A stretch of DNA of 64,000 nucleotides from assembly GCF_002286975.1 (NCBI RefSeq), contig NZ_NSKB01000001.1, positions 498,733 through 562,732 of the forward strand, written 5' to 3'. The DNA is from Halomonas salipaludis. GTDB taxonomy: Bacteria > Pseudomonadota > Gammaproteobacteria > Pseudomonadales > Halomonadaceae. Within the stretch, counting starts at the first letter, position 1. Each line of letters begins with the position of its first letter. The notes beneath the pieces were generated by a model. That model was not told the origin of the DNA and did not search any database. It saw only the letters and a list, made by a program, of their open reading frames with translations. Below are positions 18,357-27,874 of the stretch, one piece after another. The translations under genes were made by a program, and so were the position numbers.

Positions 18357-19003
18357 GGCTCGATGGGATCGAGGCGATCGACGCGGTAGAGCTGTGGCAC
18401 CTGGTCGAGCCCTTCGACGGTGCAGTCGAGGTCGGTGACCCGGCCGTCGCCGAGCCCATAGACCCAGCCATGCACGGCGAGTGGCTGGCCGCGCTGCCAG
18501 GCGCGCTGAATGATCTTGTTGCGCGCCAGGTTGTCGACCTGAGCCTTGACGTTGAGCTCGCACATGCGGTCGACCTGCTCGTCCAGACTCAGCGCAGCAA
18601 GGCTCTGGCGATGGCGGCTGTAAAGGTCGCGTACCGAGTGCAGCCAGAAGTCGACGATGCCGTTCTCGCCGCCCTGGACGGCGGCACGCACCCCACCGCA
18701 GCCGTAGTGGCCGACCACCATGATGTGCTTGACCTCGAGCACGTCGACCGCGTACTGCACCACCGACAGGGCGTTCATGTCGTTATTATGCAGCAGGTTG
18801 GCGACGTTGCGGTGGACGAAGACTTCACCGGGAGGCAGGGCGATGATCTGGTTGGCCGGCACACGGCTGTCTGAGCAGCCGATCCACAAATAGTCGGGAT
18901 TCTGCTGCTGCGAGAGGCGCGAAAAGAACTCGGGGTCCTGTTCGCGCATCCGCTCCGCCCACTCGCGGTTGCGCTCGAGCAGCGCTTGCATGCGTTCTTT
19001 CAT
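18353..19003 (-). CDS. can: Beta-class carbonic anhydrase Can
   Basis: Zinc enzyme interconverting CO2 and bicarbonate. The 216-residue product carries the ligands and active-site dyad: Cys and Asp in [10 protein letters not shown], and His/Cys in [13 protein letters not shown], plus HRNVANL and the signature [16 protein letters not shown]. The start at 19003 gives [12 protein letters not shown], matching Can proteins; no strong ribosome-binding site is visible. It is first gene of the can-pepQ pair and is divergent from gor. Confidence 0.95.
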   Translation of the reverse strand: MKERMQALLERNREWAERMREQDPEFFSRLSQQQNPDYLWIGCSDSRVPANQIIALPPGEVFVHRNVANLLHNNDMNALSVVQYAVDVLEVKHIMVVGHYGCGGVRAAVQGGENGIVDFWLHSVRDLYSRHRQSLAALSLDEQVDRMCELNVKAQVDNLARNKIIQRAWQRGQPLAVHGWVYGLGDGRVTDLDCTVEGLDQVPQLYRVDRLDPIEP

Positions 19004-19153
19004 GACGAGGAAACCTGTAGCAGTGGCATGGGTGGGGCTTCTTTTACCGTGAGTCTGGCAGCCGGTCAACGTCGTCGCCACTCCCGGCGCTGCCCGAGGG
19101 CTGGTATCATCTGCGCAGCGTTTCAATGCTTTAGCGTATTTCAGGAGATGCCA

Positions 19154-20515
19154 GTGTCCCAGTACGACTACGATCTTTTCGTCATCGGCGCCGGTTCCGG
19201 TGGCGTGCGCGCCGCGCGTACCGCGGCGGCCACCGGCGCGCGTGTCGCAGTAGCCGAGGACCGCTATCTCGGCGGTACCTGTGTCAACGTCGGCTGCGTG
19301 CCCAAGAAGCTTTACTCCTATGCCGCGCATTTCCACGACGCCTTCGACGACAGCGCCGGTTTCGGCTGGACGCTACCCGAGGCGCCGCGCTTCGACTGGG
19401 CCACCCTGCGCGACAACAAGATCGCCGAGATCAAACGCCTCAACGGCATCTACGGGCGCCTGCTCGAGGGCGCTAACGTGACCCTGATCAACGCCCGCGC
19501 CAAGGTGCTCGATGCCCATCACGTCGAGGTCGGCGGTGATACCGTTAGCGCCGAGAAGATTCTCGTTGCCGTCGGCGGCTGGCCCTGGGTGCCGGACTTC
19601 CCTGGCAACGAGCACGTTGTCGATTCCAACCGAGTGTTCGACCTCGATGCCTTTCCCGAGCGCTTCCTGGTGCTTGGCGGCGGCTATATCGCAGTGGAGT
19701 TCGCCAGCATCTTCAACGGCCTGGGCAGCGAGGCGCATCTCGTCTATCGCGGCGAGCTGTTCTTGCGCGGCTTCGACCGCGAAGTGCGCGAGTTCACCCG
19801 CGATGAAATGGCCAAGAAGGGTGTCAAGCTGCATTTCGAGACCAATATCGCGCGCATCGAGCCGGCGGGGGACGCCTATCGGGTCACGCTCACCAACGGC
19901 GAGGCGCTCGAGGTCGATGCGGTACTCGCCGCCACTGGTCGCAAGCCGCACCTACAAGGCCTGGGCCTCGACCAGCTGGATATTGCGCTCAACGATGATG
20001 GCACCATCAAGGTCAACGAGCGCTACGAGACCTCGGTGCCGTCGATCCTGGCGCTGGGCGACGTCACCGGCGGTCCCGAGCTGACCCCGGTGGCCTTGGC
20101 TGAAGCCATGCACATGGTCCAGCACCACTTCAGCGACGCGCCGCCACGCCCGCTCGACTATCACAACATCGCCACAGCGGTGTTCTGCCACCCCAATATC
20201 GGCACCGTGGGACTCTCCGAAGAGGCGGCTCGCGAGCAGTTTGGCGAGGTGCGTGTCTACACGGCCGACTTCCGGCCGATGAAGCACACGCTGTCGGGCA
20301 GCGACGAGCGCTGCCTGATGAAGCTGATCGTCGATGACCACAGCGACAGAGTGGTCGGCGCGCATATGGTCGGCGAGGAGGCCGGCGAGGTGATCCAGGG
20401 CATCGCCATCGCGGTGCGGGCAGGCCTCACCAAGCTCGATTTCGATGCCACCGTGGGCATTCACCCCACTGGCGCCGAGGAGTTCGTCACCATGCGTAGC
20501 GTGACGCGTCGCTGA
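19154..20515 (+). CDS. gor: Glutathione-disulfide reductase
   Basis: FAD flavoenzyme that regenerates GSH with NADPH. Seen in order are the FAD dinucleotide fold [15 protein letters not shown], the redox disulfide [13 protein letters not shown], the second Rossmann fold [31 protein letters not shown], and the C-terminal catalytic [13 protein letters not shown] at 19154 is preferred because AGGAG (19143-19147) is 6 bases away; the in-frame ATG at 19148 abuts the same AGGAG and would be too close. The GTG start gives 453 aa against 450 for E. coli Gor. The gene is monocistronic with a terminator 20 bases after the stop. Confidence 0.95.
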   Translation: MSQYDYDLFVIGAGSGGVRAARTAAATGARVAVAEDRYLGGTCVNVGCVPKKLYSYAAHFHDAFDDSAGFGWTLPEAPRFDWATLRDNKIAEIKRLNGIYGRLLEGANVTLINARAKVLDAHHVEVGGDTVSAEKILVAVGGWPWVPDFPGNEHVVDSNRVFDLDAFPERFLVLGGGYIAVEFASIFNGLGSEAHLVYRGELFLRGFDREVREFTRDEMAKKGVKLHFETNIARIEPAGDAYRVTLTNGEALEVDAVLAATGRKPHLQGLGLDQLDIALNDDGTIKVNERYETSVPSILALGDVTGGPELTPVALAEAMHMVQHHFSDAPPRPLDYHNIATAVFCHPNIGTVGLSEEAAREQFGEVRVYTADFRPMKHTLSGSDERCLMKLIVDDHSDRVVGAHMVGEEAGEVIQGIAIAVRAGLTKLDFDATVGIHPTGAEEFVTMRSVTRR

Positions 20516-20534
20516 GCGCGCCTGCCTGACGACC

Positions 20535-20564
20535 AAGAGGCCGGCCGCCTGCGGGCGGCCTCTT
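20535..20564 (+). terminator. Terminator after gor
   Basis: AAGAGG ... CCTCTT flanks a GC-rich stem (GGCCGCC / GGCGGCC) with one asymmetric internal bulge. It lies 20 bases downstream of the gor stop and isolates it from the ectoine operon. Confidence 0.65.
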
Positions 20565-20717
20565 GCGTTGATGGCAAGGTGCTATCCCTGCATCAGTAGG
20601 CGCCGGCTTGGGCTAAACTGCATGGGTGACATCGTCATCAGGGGGCTTGCCTTGCCAGCTGGGCTGCGCCCACATAACTCAGGATTATGGATTGTGCGCC
20701 ACACGATAAAGGGCTTT

Positions 20718-20746
20718 TTGATTTATCTATAAGCGCTTGTTATCAT
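20718..20746 (+). promoter_or_regulatory. Sigma-70-type promoter of ectABC
   Basis: TTGATT (20718-20723) and TATCAT (20741-20746) are separated by exactly 17 bases, 34 bases before the ectA ATG. They match 4/6 and 5/6 consensus positions. CTATAAG at 20727-20733 inside the spacer could serve a sigma-S-type promoter. In H. elongata, vegetative and stationary-phase promoters upstream of ectA are known; the assignment here is by sequence reading. Confidence 0.65.
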
Positions 20747-20779
20747 ATGGCGCAAATTCGCCAACTGCGAAGTATAACG

Positions 20780-21358
20780 ATGAACGTATCCGCACAGCCG
20801 TTTACGACCTCCGCCGATCTTGCCCGCCCCAGCGTCGCCGACGCGGTGGTCGGTAAATCGTCTTCTCAACTGTTCATACGCAAGCCCAACCCGGACGATG
20901 GCTGGGGGGTCTATGAGCTGGTCAAGGCCTGCCCGCCGCTCGACGTCAATTCCGCCTACGCCTATCTGCTGCTGGCCACCCAGTTTCGTGACAGCTGCGC
21001 CGTGGCGACCAATGAAGAGGGCGAAATCGTCGGGTTCGTCTCGGGCTACGTGAAGAGCAACGCGCCTGACACCTACTTCCTGTGGCAGGTAGCGGTCGGC
21101 GAGAAGGCCCGCGGGACCGGCCTCGCGCGGCGTCTGGTCGAGGCGGTCATGACCCGCCCGGAGCTCGCCGATGTGCATCACCTCGAGACCACCATCACCC
21201 CGGACAATGATGCCTCCTGGGGGCTGTTCAAGCGTCTCGCCGACCGCTGGCAGGCGCCGCTCAACAGCCGCGAGTACTTCTCTACCGACCAGCTCGGCGG
21301 TGAGCACGACCCGGAAAACCTGGTACGTATCGGCCCCTTCCAGCCCGATCGTATCTGA
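20780..21358 (+). CDS. ectA: L-2,4-diaminobutyric acid acetyltransferase
   Basis: Second step of ectoine synthesis: acetyl-CoA dependent N-gamma-acetylation of diaminobutyrate. The 192-residue GNAT protein reads as a close homologue of H. elongata EctA, with IRKPNPDDGWGVYELVKACP, NSAYAYLLLATQFRD, the acetyl-CoA loop VGEKARGTGLARRL and the C-terminal NSREYFSTDQLGGEHDPENL. The ATG at 20780 gives the family N-terminus; the frame is open upstream into the promoter, so longer forms are rejected. No strong Shine-Dalgarno is visible. First gene of ectABC, 103 bases before ectB. Confidence 0.98.
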   Translation: MNVSAQPFTTSADLARPSVADAVVGKSSSQLFIRKPNPDDGWGVYELVKACPPLDVNSAYAYLLLATQFRDSCAVATNEEGEIVGFVSGYVKSNAPDTYFLWQVAVGEKARGTGLARRLVEAVMTRPELADVHHLETTITPDNDASWGLFKRLADRWQAPLNSREYFSTDQLGGEHDPENLVRIGPFQPDRI

Positions 21359-21437
21359 TCCCGTATGCGCCCCGGGCGGCCGTCTTGGACGTTGCCGCAG
21401 GGCTCCCCTTTGTCTGCGTGACAACGTTCACGCCTAG

Positions 21438-22727
<1,290 letters not shown>

Positions 22728-22785
22728 GGCGCTATGCTGCCAAGCATGTTTTGATAGAAGGTCAGGCAGTAGAGTAGATAGAGCA

Positions 22786-22800
22786 GGGCACTGGGCATGC
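22786..22800 (+). promoter_or_regulatory. Sigma-54-type promoter upstream of ectC
   Basis: GGGCAC (22786-22791) and ATGC (22797-22800) put the invariant GG (22787-22788) and GC (22799-22800) exactly 10 bases apart, as in TGGCAC-N5-TTGC. A sigma-54 promoter before ectC is known in H. elongata, which supports the call. Transcription would start near 22812, leaving a leader of about 90 bases that holds a 22-bp palindrome. Confidence 0.6.
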
Positions 22801-22818
22801 CTGGCACCCTGAACATCC

Positions 22819-22840
22819 ACGGCCCGCCGCGGCGGGCCGT
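22819..22840. repeat. 22-bp perfect GC palindrome in the ectB-ectC gap
   Basis: ACGGCCCGCCG followed by its exact reverse complement forms a self-complementary 22-mer. It begins 7-8 bases downstream of the predicted sigma-54 start point, so it would fold at the extreme 5' end of an ectC-only mRNA, or between ectB and ectC in the full operon message. No T-run follows (CGTTACGTTACG instead), so it is more likely a stability, attenuation or protein-binding element than a full terminator. Confidence 0.6.
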
Positions 22841-22902
22841 CGTTACGTTACGCGCCTGTCGTCACGGCACCCGCGATTCACAGCATTCAGGAGATCACAT
22901 CC

Positions 22903-23295
22903 ATGATCGTTCGTAACCTCGAGGAAGCACGCCAATCCGAGCGCCTGGTCAAGTCGGAGAACGGCAACTGGGACAGCACGCGCCTGCTGCTGGCCAGCGA
23001 CAATGGAGGTTTCTCCTTCCATATCACCCGTATCTACGAAGGCACCGAGACCCACATCCATTACAAGCATCACTATGAAGCGGTGTTTTGCATGGAAGGC
23101 GAAGGGGAAGTCGAGACCCTGGCAGATGGCAAGATCTGGCCGATCAAGCCGGGCGATATCTACATTCTCGACCAGCACGACGAGCATCTGCTGCGTGCCA
23201 GTAAGACCATGCACCTGGCCTGCGTGTTCACGCCGCCGATCACCGGCACCGAAGTGCATCGCGAGGATGGCTCCTACGCGCCGGCCGACGACTGA
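22903..23295 (+). CDS. ectC: L-ectoine synthase
   Basis: Cupin-fold lyase that closes N-gamma-acetyl-diaminobutyrate to ectoine. The 130-residue product has the diagnostic [17 protein letters not shown] segment, the iron-binding and active-site cupin strands [27 protein letters not shown] (as [15 protein letters not shown] then [12 protein letters not shown]), [21 protein letters not shown] and [21 protein letters not shown]. It ends at PADD, about seven residues shorter than the H. elongata protein as I recall it; the missing tail is outside the cupin core. AGGAG lies about 10 bases before the ATG. Confidence 0.98.
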   Translation: MIVRNLEEARQSERLVKSENGNWDSTRLLLASDNGGFSFHITRIYEGTETHIHYKHHYEAVFCMEGEGEVETLADGKIWPIKPGDIYILDQHDEHLLRASKTMHLACVFTPPITGTEVHREDGSYAPADD

Positions 23296-23323
23296 GCAGG
23301 ACGCTTGATACAGCGCCACATCA

Positions 23324-23355
23324 ACGCCCCGGCAGGAGGAAATCTGCCGGGGCGT
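23324..23355 (+). terminator. Hairpin terminating ectABC
   Basis: A perfect 12-bp stem (ACGCCCCGGCAG / CTGCCGGGGCGT) with an 8-base loop lies 29 bases after the ectC stop. There is no T-run, but its strength and position suit an operon terminator. Confidence 0.65.
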
Positions 23356-23380
23356 CGACGTATGGGTGTCTCGGCCAACA

Positions 23381-23410
23381 TTGCCGGAACTTCGCATAAT
23401 ATATATTATG
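23381..23410 (+). promoter_or_regulatory. AT-rich palindromic promoter of the protease/7TM/ligase operon
   Basis: CATAATATATATTATG (23395-23410) is a perfect 16-bp palindrome. It overlaps a plausible promoter: TTGCCG (23381-23386), 17-base spacer, TATTAT (23404-23409). A dimeric regulator bound there would cover the -10 element. It stands out in a very GC-rich context. Confidence 0.5.
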
Positions 23411-23516
23411 TTAAATTGACTCTATGCAGCACAGTCTATTGCAGCAAACCCATTGGACACGCCTCCGCCACACTCCTTATCATCAGGCGACCAGTTTCAA
23501 GGACTCCCTCTATCCC

Positions 23517-24389
23517 ATGTCGATTGTGATGCGGATTCGACGCGCCCTGCCTGCCACGGCACTCGCCATCCCGGCACTTCTTGGTGGCTGTGCTCTCCTG
23601 CAAGGAGAACCCGAGCCTCCCCCTGAGCCACCGCTTACCCAGATGCAGTTCGAGTCACGGGTCATCCAACTGGAGCAACAGCTTAGCGAGCGCTGCGACA
23701 TCCAGCAGCAGCTACTCACCCAGCATGCCAACGATACCCGCCGCCTGACCGCCGATGTGCGCGAAGTCGGCAGCCTGCTGCGCGACATACGCAGTGATAT
23801 CGACCTGCTCGCCGACGAGCCGGTGATCATTCCCGCTCAATGTGAAGAAGATGCCGACAGCCCGCTCGATAACAAGGAGGTCTTAGGCCGCAGCGAATGG
23901 ATCGGCTTGCCGGACGTGGGCACCTATCTCAAGGCGCGCGTCGACTCCGGCGCCAACACCTCGTCGCTGTCGGCCACCGATATCACCCGCTTCGAACGTG
24001 ACGGCGACACCTGGGTGCGTTTCAAGCTGGCCTTGAGCGAAGACGATGTCGTGGTCGAACGGGTGCGCGACGAGTGGATCGAGGCGCCGGTGGTAAGGCG
24101 CGTGCGCATACTGCAAGCGGCCGGTGAAGAGTCGCGGCCGGTGGTGCGAATGATGATGACGCTGGGTCCGATTCGCGAGCAGGTCGAGTTTACGCTCAAC
24201 GATCGTAGCCATCTCAACTACCCTGTACTGTTGGGACGGCGTTTCATGATGGACATTGCCATGATCGACGTCGCAGAGACCTACCTTCATCCACGCCCCG
24301 AGTTTCCGGGTGGCCGGCCTTCAGATGAGGCCAGCGAAGATGAAGTCATGGACGATGATGAAAACGAAGCCAACGGCGACGAGTCTTGA
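23517..24389 (+). CDS. Retropepsin-like (RimB/Zn_protease family) aspartic protease lipoprotein
   Basis: A 290-residue predicted lipoprotein: MRIRR positive region, hydrophobic core and lipobox LLGGC with Cys25. A Pro-rich linker and short coiled coil (about 45-95) follow, then the Zn_protease/RimB-type retropepsin fold with the catalytic motif VDSGANTSSLSA and the partner region NYPVLLGRRFMMD. The C-terminal 25 residues are highly acidic. The family was named ATP-dependent zinc protease, but the Asp-Ser-Gly motif is that of pepsin-like enzymes. I recall related proteins being named Rlo (osmotic stress tolerance) in pseudomonads, not verified. The start is tentative (ATG at 23517; AAGGA 13 bases upstream). 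It is followed by a 7TM and an ATP-grasp gene. Confidence 0.85.
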   Translation: MSIVMRIRRALPATALAIPALLGGCALLQGEPEPPPEPPLTQMQFESRVIQLEQQLSERCDIQQQLLTQHANDTRRLTADVREVGSLLRDIRSDIDLLADEPVIIPAQCEEDADSPLDNKEVLGRSEWIGLPDVGTYLKARVDSGANTSSLSATDITRFERDGDTWVRFKLALSEDDVVVERVRDEWIEAPVVRRVRILQAAGEESRPVVRMMMTLGPIREQVEFTLNDRSHLNYPVLLGRRFMMDIAMIDVAETYLHPRPEFPGGRPSDEASEDEVMDDDENEANGDES

Positions 24390-24441
24390 GCCGTTGCCGC
24401 TGATGGGGTCGTGAGACCCCTTCGTTGCACAAGGAATTGAC

Positions 24442-25947
24442 ATGTCCCGCCTGCCCTTCTATTTACTCGTCGGCGCCTTGATGATCGCCGGCATCGCCCT
24501 CAGCGTGCACCGCCACGTGCAGTTCGAGGTCCCCTGGACGCCCGGCGAACAGCGCCAGGTGTGGGAGATCGAGGCCCAGGTCAACTTTACCGCTCAGGGT
24601 GGTCCGGCCATGGTCGACATGGCGCTGCCGTCGCATCAGCAGGGCTACCGTGTATTGACCGAAAACACCGCCTCACCGGGCTACGGCCTGTCGTTCCTCG
24701 AGGATGAACGCGGTCGTCGCGCGCAGTGGTCGATACGCCAGGCCGCCGGCAGTCAACTGCTCTACTACTCCGTACAGTTGCTGGTCGCCCCGGATGCCCG
24801 CCCACCTCAGTCACGGCGTCCCGAGTTGCAAGAGGACATCGTCTGGGAGCGTCCCTATGACACCGCCGCCACCCAGGTCATAGAGCGTGCCTGGCAGCGC
24901 TCCGCCAGCCCTTTCACCTTCGCTCGCGAGCTGATCCGCGACTTCAGCGATGATCGCCAGAGCGAGAACTCGCGGCTGTTGCTCAATCAATTCGAGCGCG
25001 CCCCGCTGCTGGTTCGCCTGCTGAATGATGCCGGCGTACACGCTCGGGCGGTCAGTGGTTTGATGCTCGAGGATGGGCGCCGCCGGCAGAGCCTCTCCAC
25101 CTGGGTGCAGGTCTTCGATGACGATCGCTGGTCGCTGTTCAACCCGGTCACCGGAGAACAGGGACGCCCCAACAACCTGTTGATGTGGGAGGATAGCGGC
25201 CAGGCGGTGCTCGAGGTGCAAGGGGGAACCAACTCGAGCATCAGCTTCTCAATGATCCAGCACAACCAGCCTGCCGCCGCGGCGGTGCGTAACCAGTTGG
25301 CCAACGACACCCTGATCAACTTCTCGATCCATAGCCTGCCGCTAGAGGAACAGGCACTGTTCCAGACCATCCTGCTGATCCCGATTGGTGCGCTGGTGGT
25401 GGTACTGCTCAGGGTGCTGATCGGTATCAAGACCTCGGGTACCTTCATGCCGGTACTGATTGCCCTGGCGTTCATCCAGACTACGCTGATGACCGGCCTG
25501 ATCGGCTTCCTGCTGATCGTTGCGGTAGGCCTGGTGATTCGCAGTTACCTGTCACGCCTCAACCTGCTACTGGTGGCGCGAGTGTCGGCGGTGATCATCA
25601 CGGTCATCGCCATCATCTCGCTGTTCTCGGTGCTCTCCTATCGCTTTGGCCTCAACGCCGGGCTGACGATCACCTTCTTCCCGATGATCATTCTCTCCTG
25701 GACCATCGAGCGAATGTCGATCCTGTGGGAGGAAGAAGGCCCCAAGGAGGTACTGATCCAGGGCGGCGGCAGCCTGTTGACGGCGGTGCTGGCCTACCTG
25801 GCGATGAACAACCCCTGGGTGCGGCACATCACCTTCAACTTCCTTGGCGTGCAGATGATCTTGATGTCGTTGATTCTGCTGCTGGGCAACTATACCGGCT
25901 ATCGGCTGCTGGAGCTGCGCCGCTTCAAGCCGGTCACGGAGGATTGA
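24442..25947 (+). CDS. Inactive transglutaminase-7TM membrane protein
   Basis: A 501-residue integral membrane protein. One N-terminal membrane segment (about 5-24) leads into a periplasmic domain (about 30-290) that resembles a transglutaminase fold without an obvious Cys-His-Asp triad, although HARAVSGLMLEDGRRRQ and VFDDDRWSLFNPVTGE keep the family look. The C-terminal half (about 310-490) has seven hydrophobic helices, with GIKTSGTFMPVLIALAF conserved in type. This matches the Transglut_i_TM plus 7TM_transglut family. Function is unknown. AAGGAATTG precedes the ATG. It sits between the lipoprotein protease and the ligase in a conserved three-gene set. Confidence 0.88.
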   Translation: MSRLPFYLLVGALMIAGIALSVHRHVQFEVPWTPGEQRQVWEIEAQVNFTAQGGPAMVDMALPSHQQGYRVLTENTASPGYGLSFLEDERGRRAQWSIRQAAGSQLLYYSVQLLVAPDARPPQSRRPELQEDIVWERPYDTAATQVIERAWQRSASPFTFARELIRDFSDDRQSENSRLLLNQFERAPLLVRLLNDAGVHARAVSGLMLEDGRRRQSLSTWVQVFDDDRWSLFNPVTGEQGRPNNLLMWEDSGQAVLEVQGGTNSSISFSMIQHNQPAAAAVRNQLANDTLINFSIHSLPLEEQALFQTILLIPIGALVVVLLRVLIGIKTSGTFMPVLIALAFIQTTLMTGLIGFLLIVAVGLVIRSYLSRLNLLLVARVSAVIITVIAIISLFSVLSYRFGLNAGLTITFFPMIILSWTIERMSILWEEEGPKEVLIQGGGSLLTAVLAYLAMNNPWVRHITFNFLGVQMILMSLILLLGNYTGYRLLELRRFKPVTED

Positions 25948-25951
25948 GCCA

Positions 25952-26932
25952 ATGTGGACCACGCCAGGACGGCTCAGAGCCAAGGGCATCGTCGGCATGA
26001 ACCGGCGTAATATCCGCTATATCGGCCGCTATAACGACCGCCGCCTCTTTCCGCTGGTGGACGACAAACTGAAGACCAAGCTACTGGCCAAGGAGTACGG
26101 CATTACCACGCCGGCGCTGATCGGCACCATCAAGAGCCAGTTCGAGGTCAAGGGCGTGGCCAGGATGGTCGCCCCCCACCCCGGCTTCGTGATCAAGCCG
26201 GCCAAGGGCAGCGGCGGCAAGGGCATCCTGGTCATCGAGCGGGTCGAAGGCGACAGCTACATCAAGCCCAGCGGTGCCAGCCTGAACCATGTGGATATCG
26301 AGCGCCATGTGTCCAACATCCTGTCGGGTCTCTATTCACTGGGCGGCTCACCGGACGTGGCGGTGGTCGAGGCGCTGATCAACTTCGACGAATCACTATC
26401 CGTATATACCTACGAAGGCGTGCCGGACATTCGCGTGATCATCTTCCAGGGCTACCCGGTCATGGCCATGATGCGCCTCTCCACCGCAGCCTCCGACGGC
26501 AAGGCCAACCTGCATCAGGGCGCGGTCGGCGTAGGCCTGGATATCGCCAGCGGCGGCGCGCTACGCGGCGTACAGTTCGATCGCTCGCGCAGCGATCACC
26601 CGGACACTGGGCATGAGCTCGCTAGCCTGCAGATCCCCGGCTGGCAGACGTTGCTGGAGCTCGCCGCCGGCTGCTTCGAGATGACCGGGCTCGGCTATCT
26701 CGGCACCGACATGGTGCTGGACCGCGACCAGGGTCCCATGCTGCTCGAGCTCAACGCCCGCCCTGGGCTGGCCATTCAGATGGCCAACGGTGAAGGGCTG
26801 CGGCCACGCCTCGACCTCATCGAGCGTCAGCCACCGGGGGTTAGTGTCGAGGAGCGTGTCGCCTTCGCCCAGCGCCACTTTGCCCGCCGCGGCGAGCTGC
26901 AGGCAGTCGAGCAAGTTCCCTGCCCAGCGTGA
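25952..26932 (+). CDS. RimK-related alpha-L-glutamate ligase-like ATP-grasp protein
   Basis: A 326-residue ATP-grasp enzyme of the RimK-related family (glutamate-ligase-like, substrate unknown). It shows the phosphate-binding loop FVIKPAKGSGGKGILVIE, the DIRVIIF strand, the RLSTAASDGKANLHQGAVG segment and the Mg/ATP site MLLELNARPGLAIQ. The N-terminal NRRNIRYIGRYNDR is typical. The gene starts 4 bases after the 7TM gene with GGAGG 8 bases before ATG, so it is co-translated. Known RimK relatives add glutamate to protein or metabolite ends; a peptide ligase paired with a periplasmic protease suggests making and trimming a peptide modification, which is inference. Confidence 0.88.
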   Translation: MWTTPGRLRAKGIVGMNRRNIRYIGRYNDRRLFPLVDDKLKTKLLAKEYGITTPALIGTIKSQFEVKGVARMVAPHPGFVIKPAKGSGGKGILVIERVEGDSYIKPSGASLNHVDIERHVSNILSGLYSLGGSPDVAVVEALINFDESLSVYTYEGVPDIRVIIFQGYPVMAMMRLSTAASDGKANLHQGAVGVGLDIASGGALRGVQFDRSRSDHPDTGHELASLQIPGWQTLLELAAGCFEMTGLGYLGTDMVLDRDQGPMLLELNARPGLAIQMANGEGLRPRLDLIERQPPGVSVEERVAFAQRHFARRGELQAVEQVPCPA

Positions 26933-26990
26933 TTGGCCGTCGGCGGGTTGGCCGCGTAGAATAACCGCTCATTGCATAATCAGGCTCATC

Positions 26991-27428
26991 ATGTCCGACG
27001 CCAATTCCCTGATCCAGCAAGCGGATCGGCAGTGCCAGCAACGTGGCGTGCGTTTCACGCCGATTCGGCGACGCGTGCTCGAGATGATCGCCAGCGCCGA
27101 CGGCGGTCTGAAGGCCTATGATCTCCTCGACAAGCTCGCCGTGGAGCACGCTTCGGCGCGCCCGCCAACGATATATCGCGCCCTGGAGTTTCTCATCGAA
27201 CAGGGGCTGGTACATCGCATCGAGTCGCTCAATGCCTATGTCGCCTGCCCCTGCCCCGAGCACGCCCACGGCTTTCAGCTGCTGATCTGTCGCGCCTGCG
27301 GACGCGTCGAGGAGCTGCATCTCGACGACGTCAACGCTCAGTTGGCCAGCCGGGCGCGTAGTCTGGGCTTTCGCGTCGAACGCCAGACCATCGAGCTACT
27401 GGGGATCTGCGAGGAGTGTAGCGCATGA
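26991..27428 (+). CDS. zur: Zinc uptake regulator Zur (Fur family)
   Basis: A 145-residue Fur-family repressor that controls zinc import. It has a winged helix (RGVRFTPIRRRVLEMI, KAYDLLDKL, RPPTIYRALEFLIEQGLVHRI) and a dimerisation domain with metal sites: PCPEHAHGFQLLICRACGRVEEL and a terminal CEEC. Cys pairs CRAC and CEEC would bind structural zinc. The HAHGFQ arrangement and the lack of Fur's extended histidine cluster favour Zur over Fur. The start at 26991 is supported by family N-termini; no clear Zur box was identified in the 58-base gap. It overlaps the next gene by ATGA. Confidence 0.9.
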   Translation: MSDANSLIQQADRQCQQRGVRFTPIRRRVLEMIASADGGLKAYDLLDKLAVEHASARPPTIYRALEFLIEQGLVHRIESLNAYVACPCPEHAHGFQLLICRACGRVEELHLDDVNAQLASRARSLGFRVERQTIELLGICEECSA

Positions 27429-27871
27429 GTCAGCTGTTCAAGGATCTCGAACGCGCCAGGGTTGGCGAAGGCGTGGAGCTCGACTCCCTGCTGGCCGCGG
27501 TCAAGTGGAGCGCCGACGGCCTGATACCCGCCATTGCTCAGCAGCACGATAGCGGCGAAGTGCTGATGATGGCGTGGATGAATGCCACGGCGTTGCGTGA
27601 AAGCCTCGCTACCCGCCGGGTCTGCTACTGGTCGCGCTCACGCGGCAAGCTGTGGCGCAAGGGAGAGTCGTCCGGCCAGCAGCAGCATCTGGTCAGCGCC
27701 GCCCTGGATTGCGACGGCGACACCCTGCTGCTACAGGTCGACCAGCACGGTCCTGCCTGCCACACTGGCCGGCGCAGCTGCTTCTATGTGGCCCTGGATG
27801 CAGACCGGGCGCGCGTCAGCAGCGAGCCGCTGATCGACCCGGATGCCCTCTACGGTAAGGGCCAGGCCTAG
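27425..27871 (+). CDS. hisI: Phosphoribosyl-AMP cyclohydrolase, zur-linked
   Basis: A 148-residue HisI hydrolysing PR-AMP in histidine synthesis. It contains GLIPAIAQQHDSGEVLMMAWMN, YWSRSRGKLWRKGESSG, LDCDGDTLLLQVDQHGPACHTGRRSCF, keeping the three Zn-binding cysteines and the Mg-binding Asp cluster. Translation is coupled to zur (ATGA overlap) rather than to hisE or other his genes. Zur-linked hisI paralogues are known in other proteobacteria, thought to sustain histidine synthesis under zinc shortage. Whether a second hisI exists elsewhere cannot be seen here. Because the Cys ligands are present, zinc independence is not supported. Confidence 0.92.
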   Translation: MSQLFKDLERARVGEGVELDSLLAAVKWSADGLIPAIAQQHDSGEVLMMAWMNATALRESLATRRVCYWSRSRGKLWRKGESSGQQQHLVSAALDCDGDTLLLQVDQHGPACHTGRRSCFYVALDADRARVSSEPLIDPDALYGKGQA

Positions 27872-27874
27872 GAT

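Noticed and set aside
22801-22817. TGGCAC at 22802 as the -24 element of the ectC sigma-54 promoter
   Set aside because: No GC dinucleotide follows at the required 10-base spacing; the site at 22786-22800 fits much better.
26933-26990. Zur box before zur
   Set aside because: The short gap has ATTGCATAAT but no convincing match to the palindromic Zur consensus.
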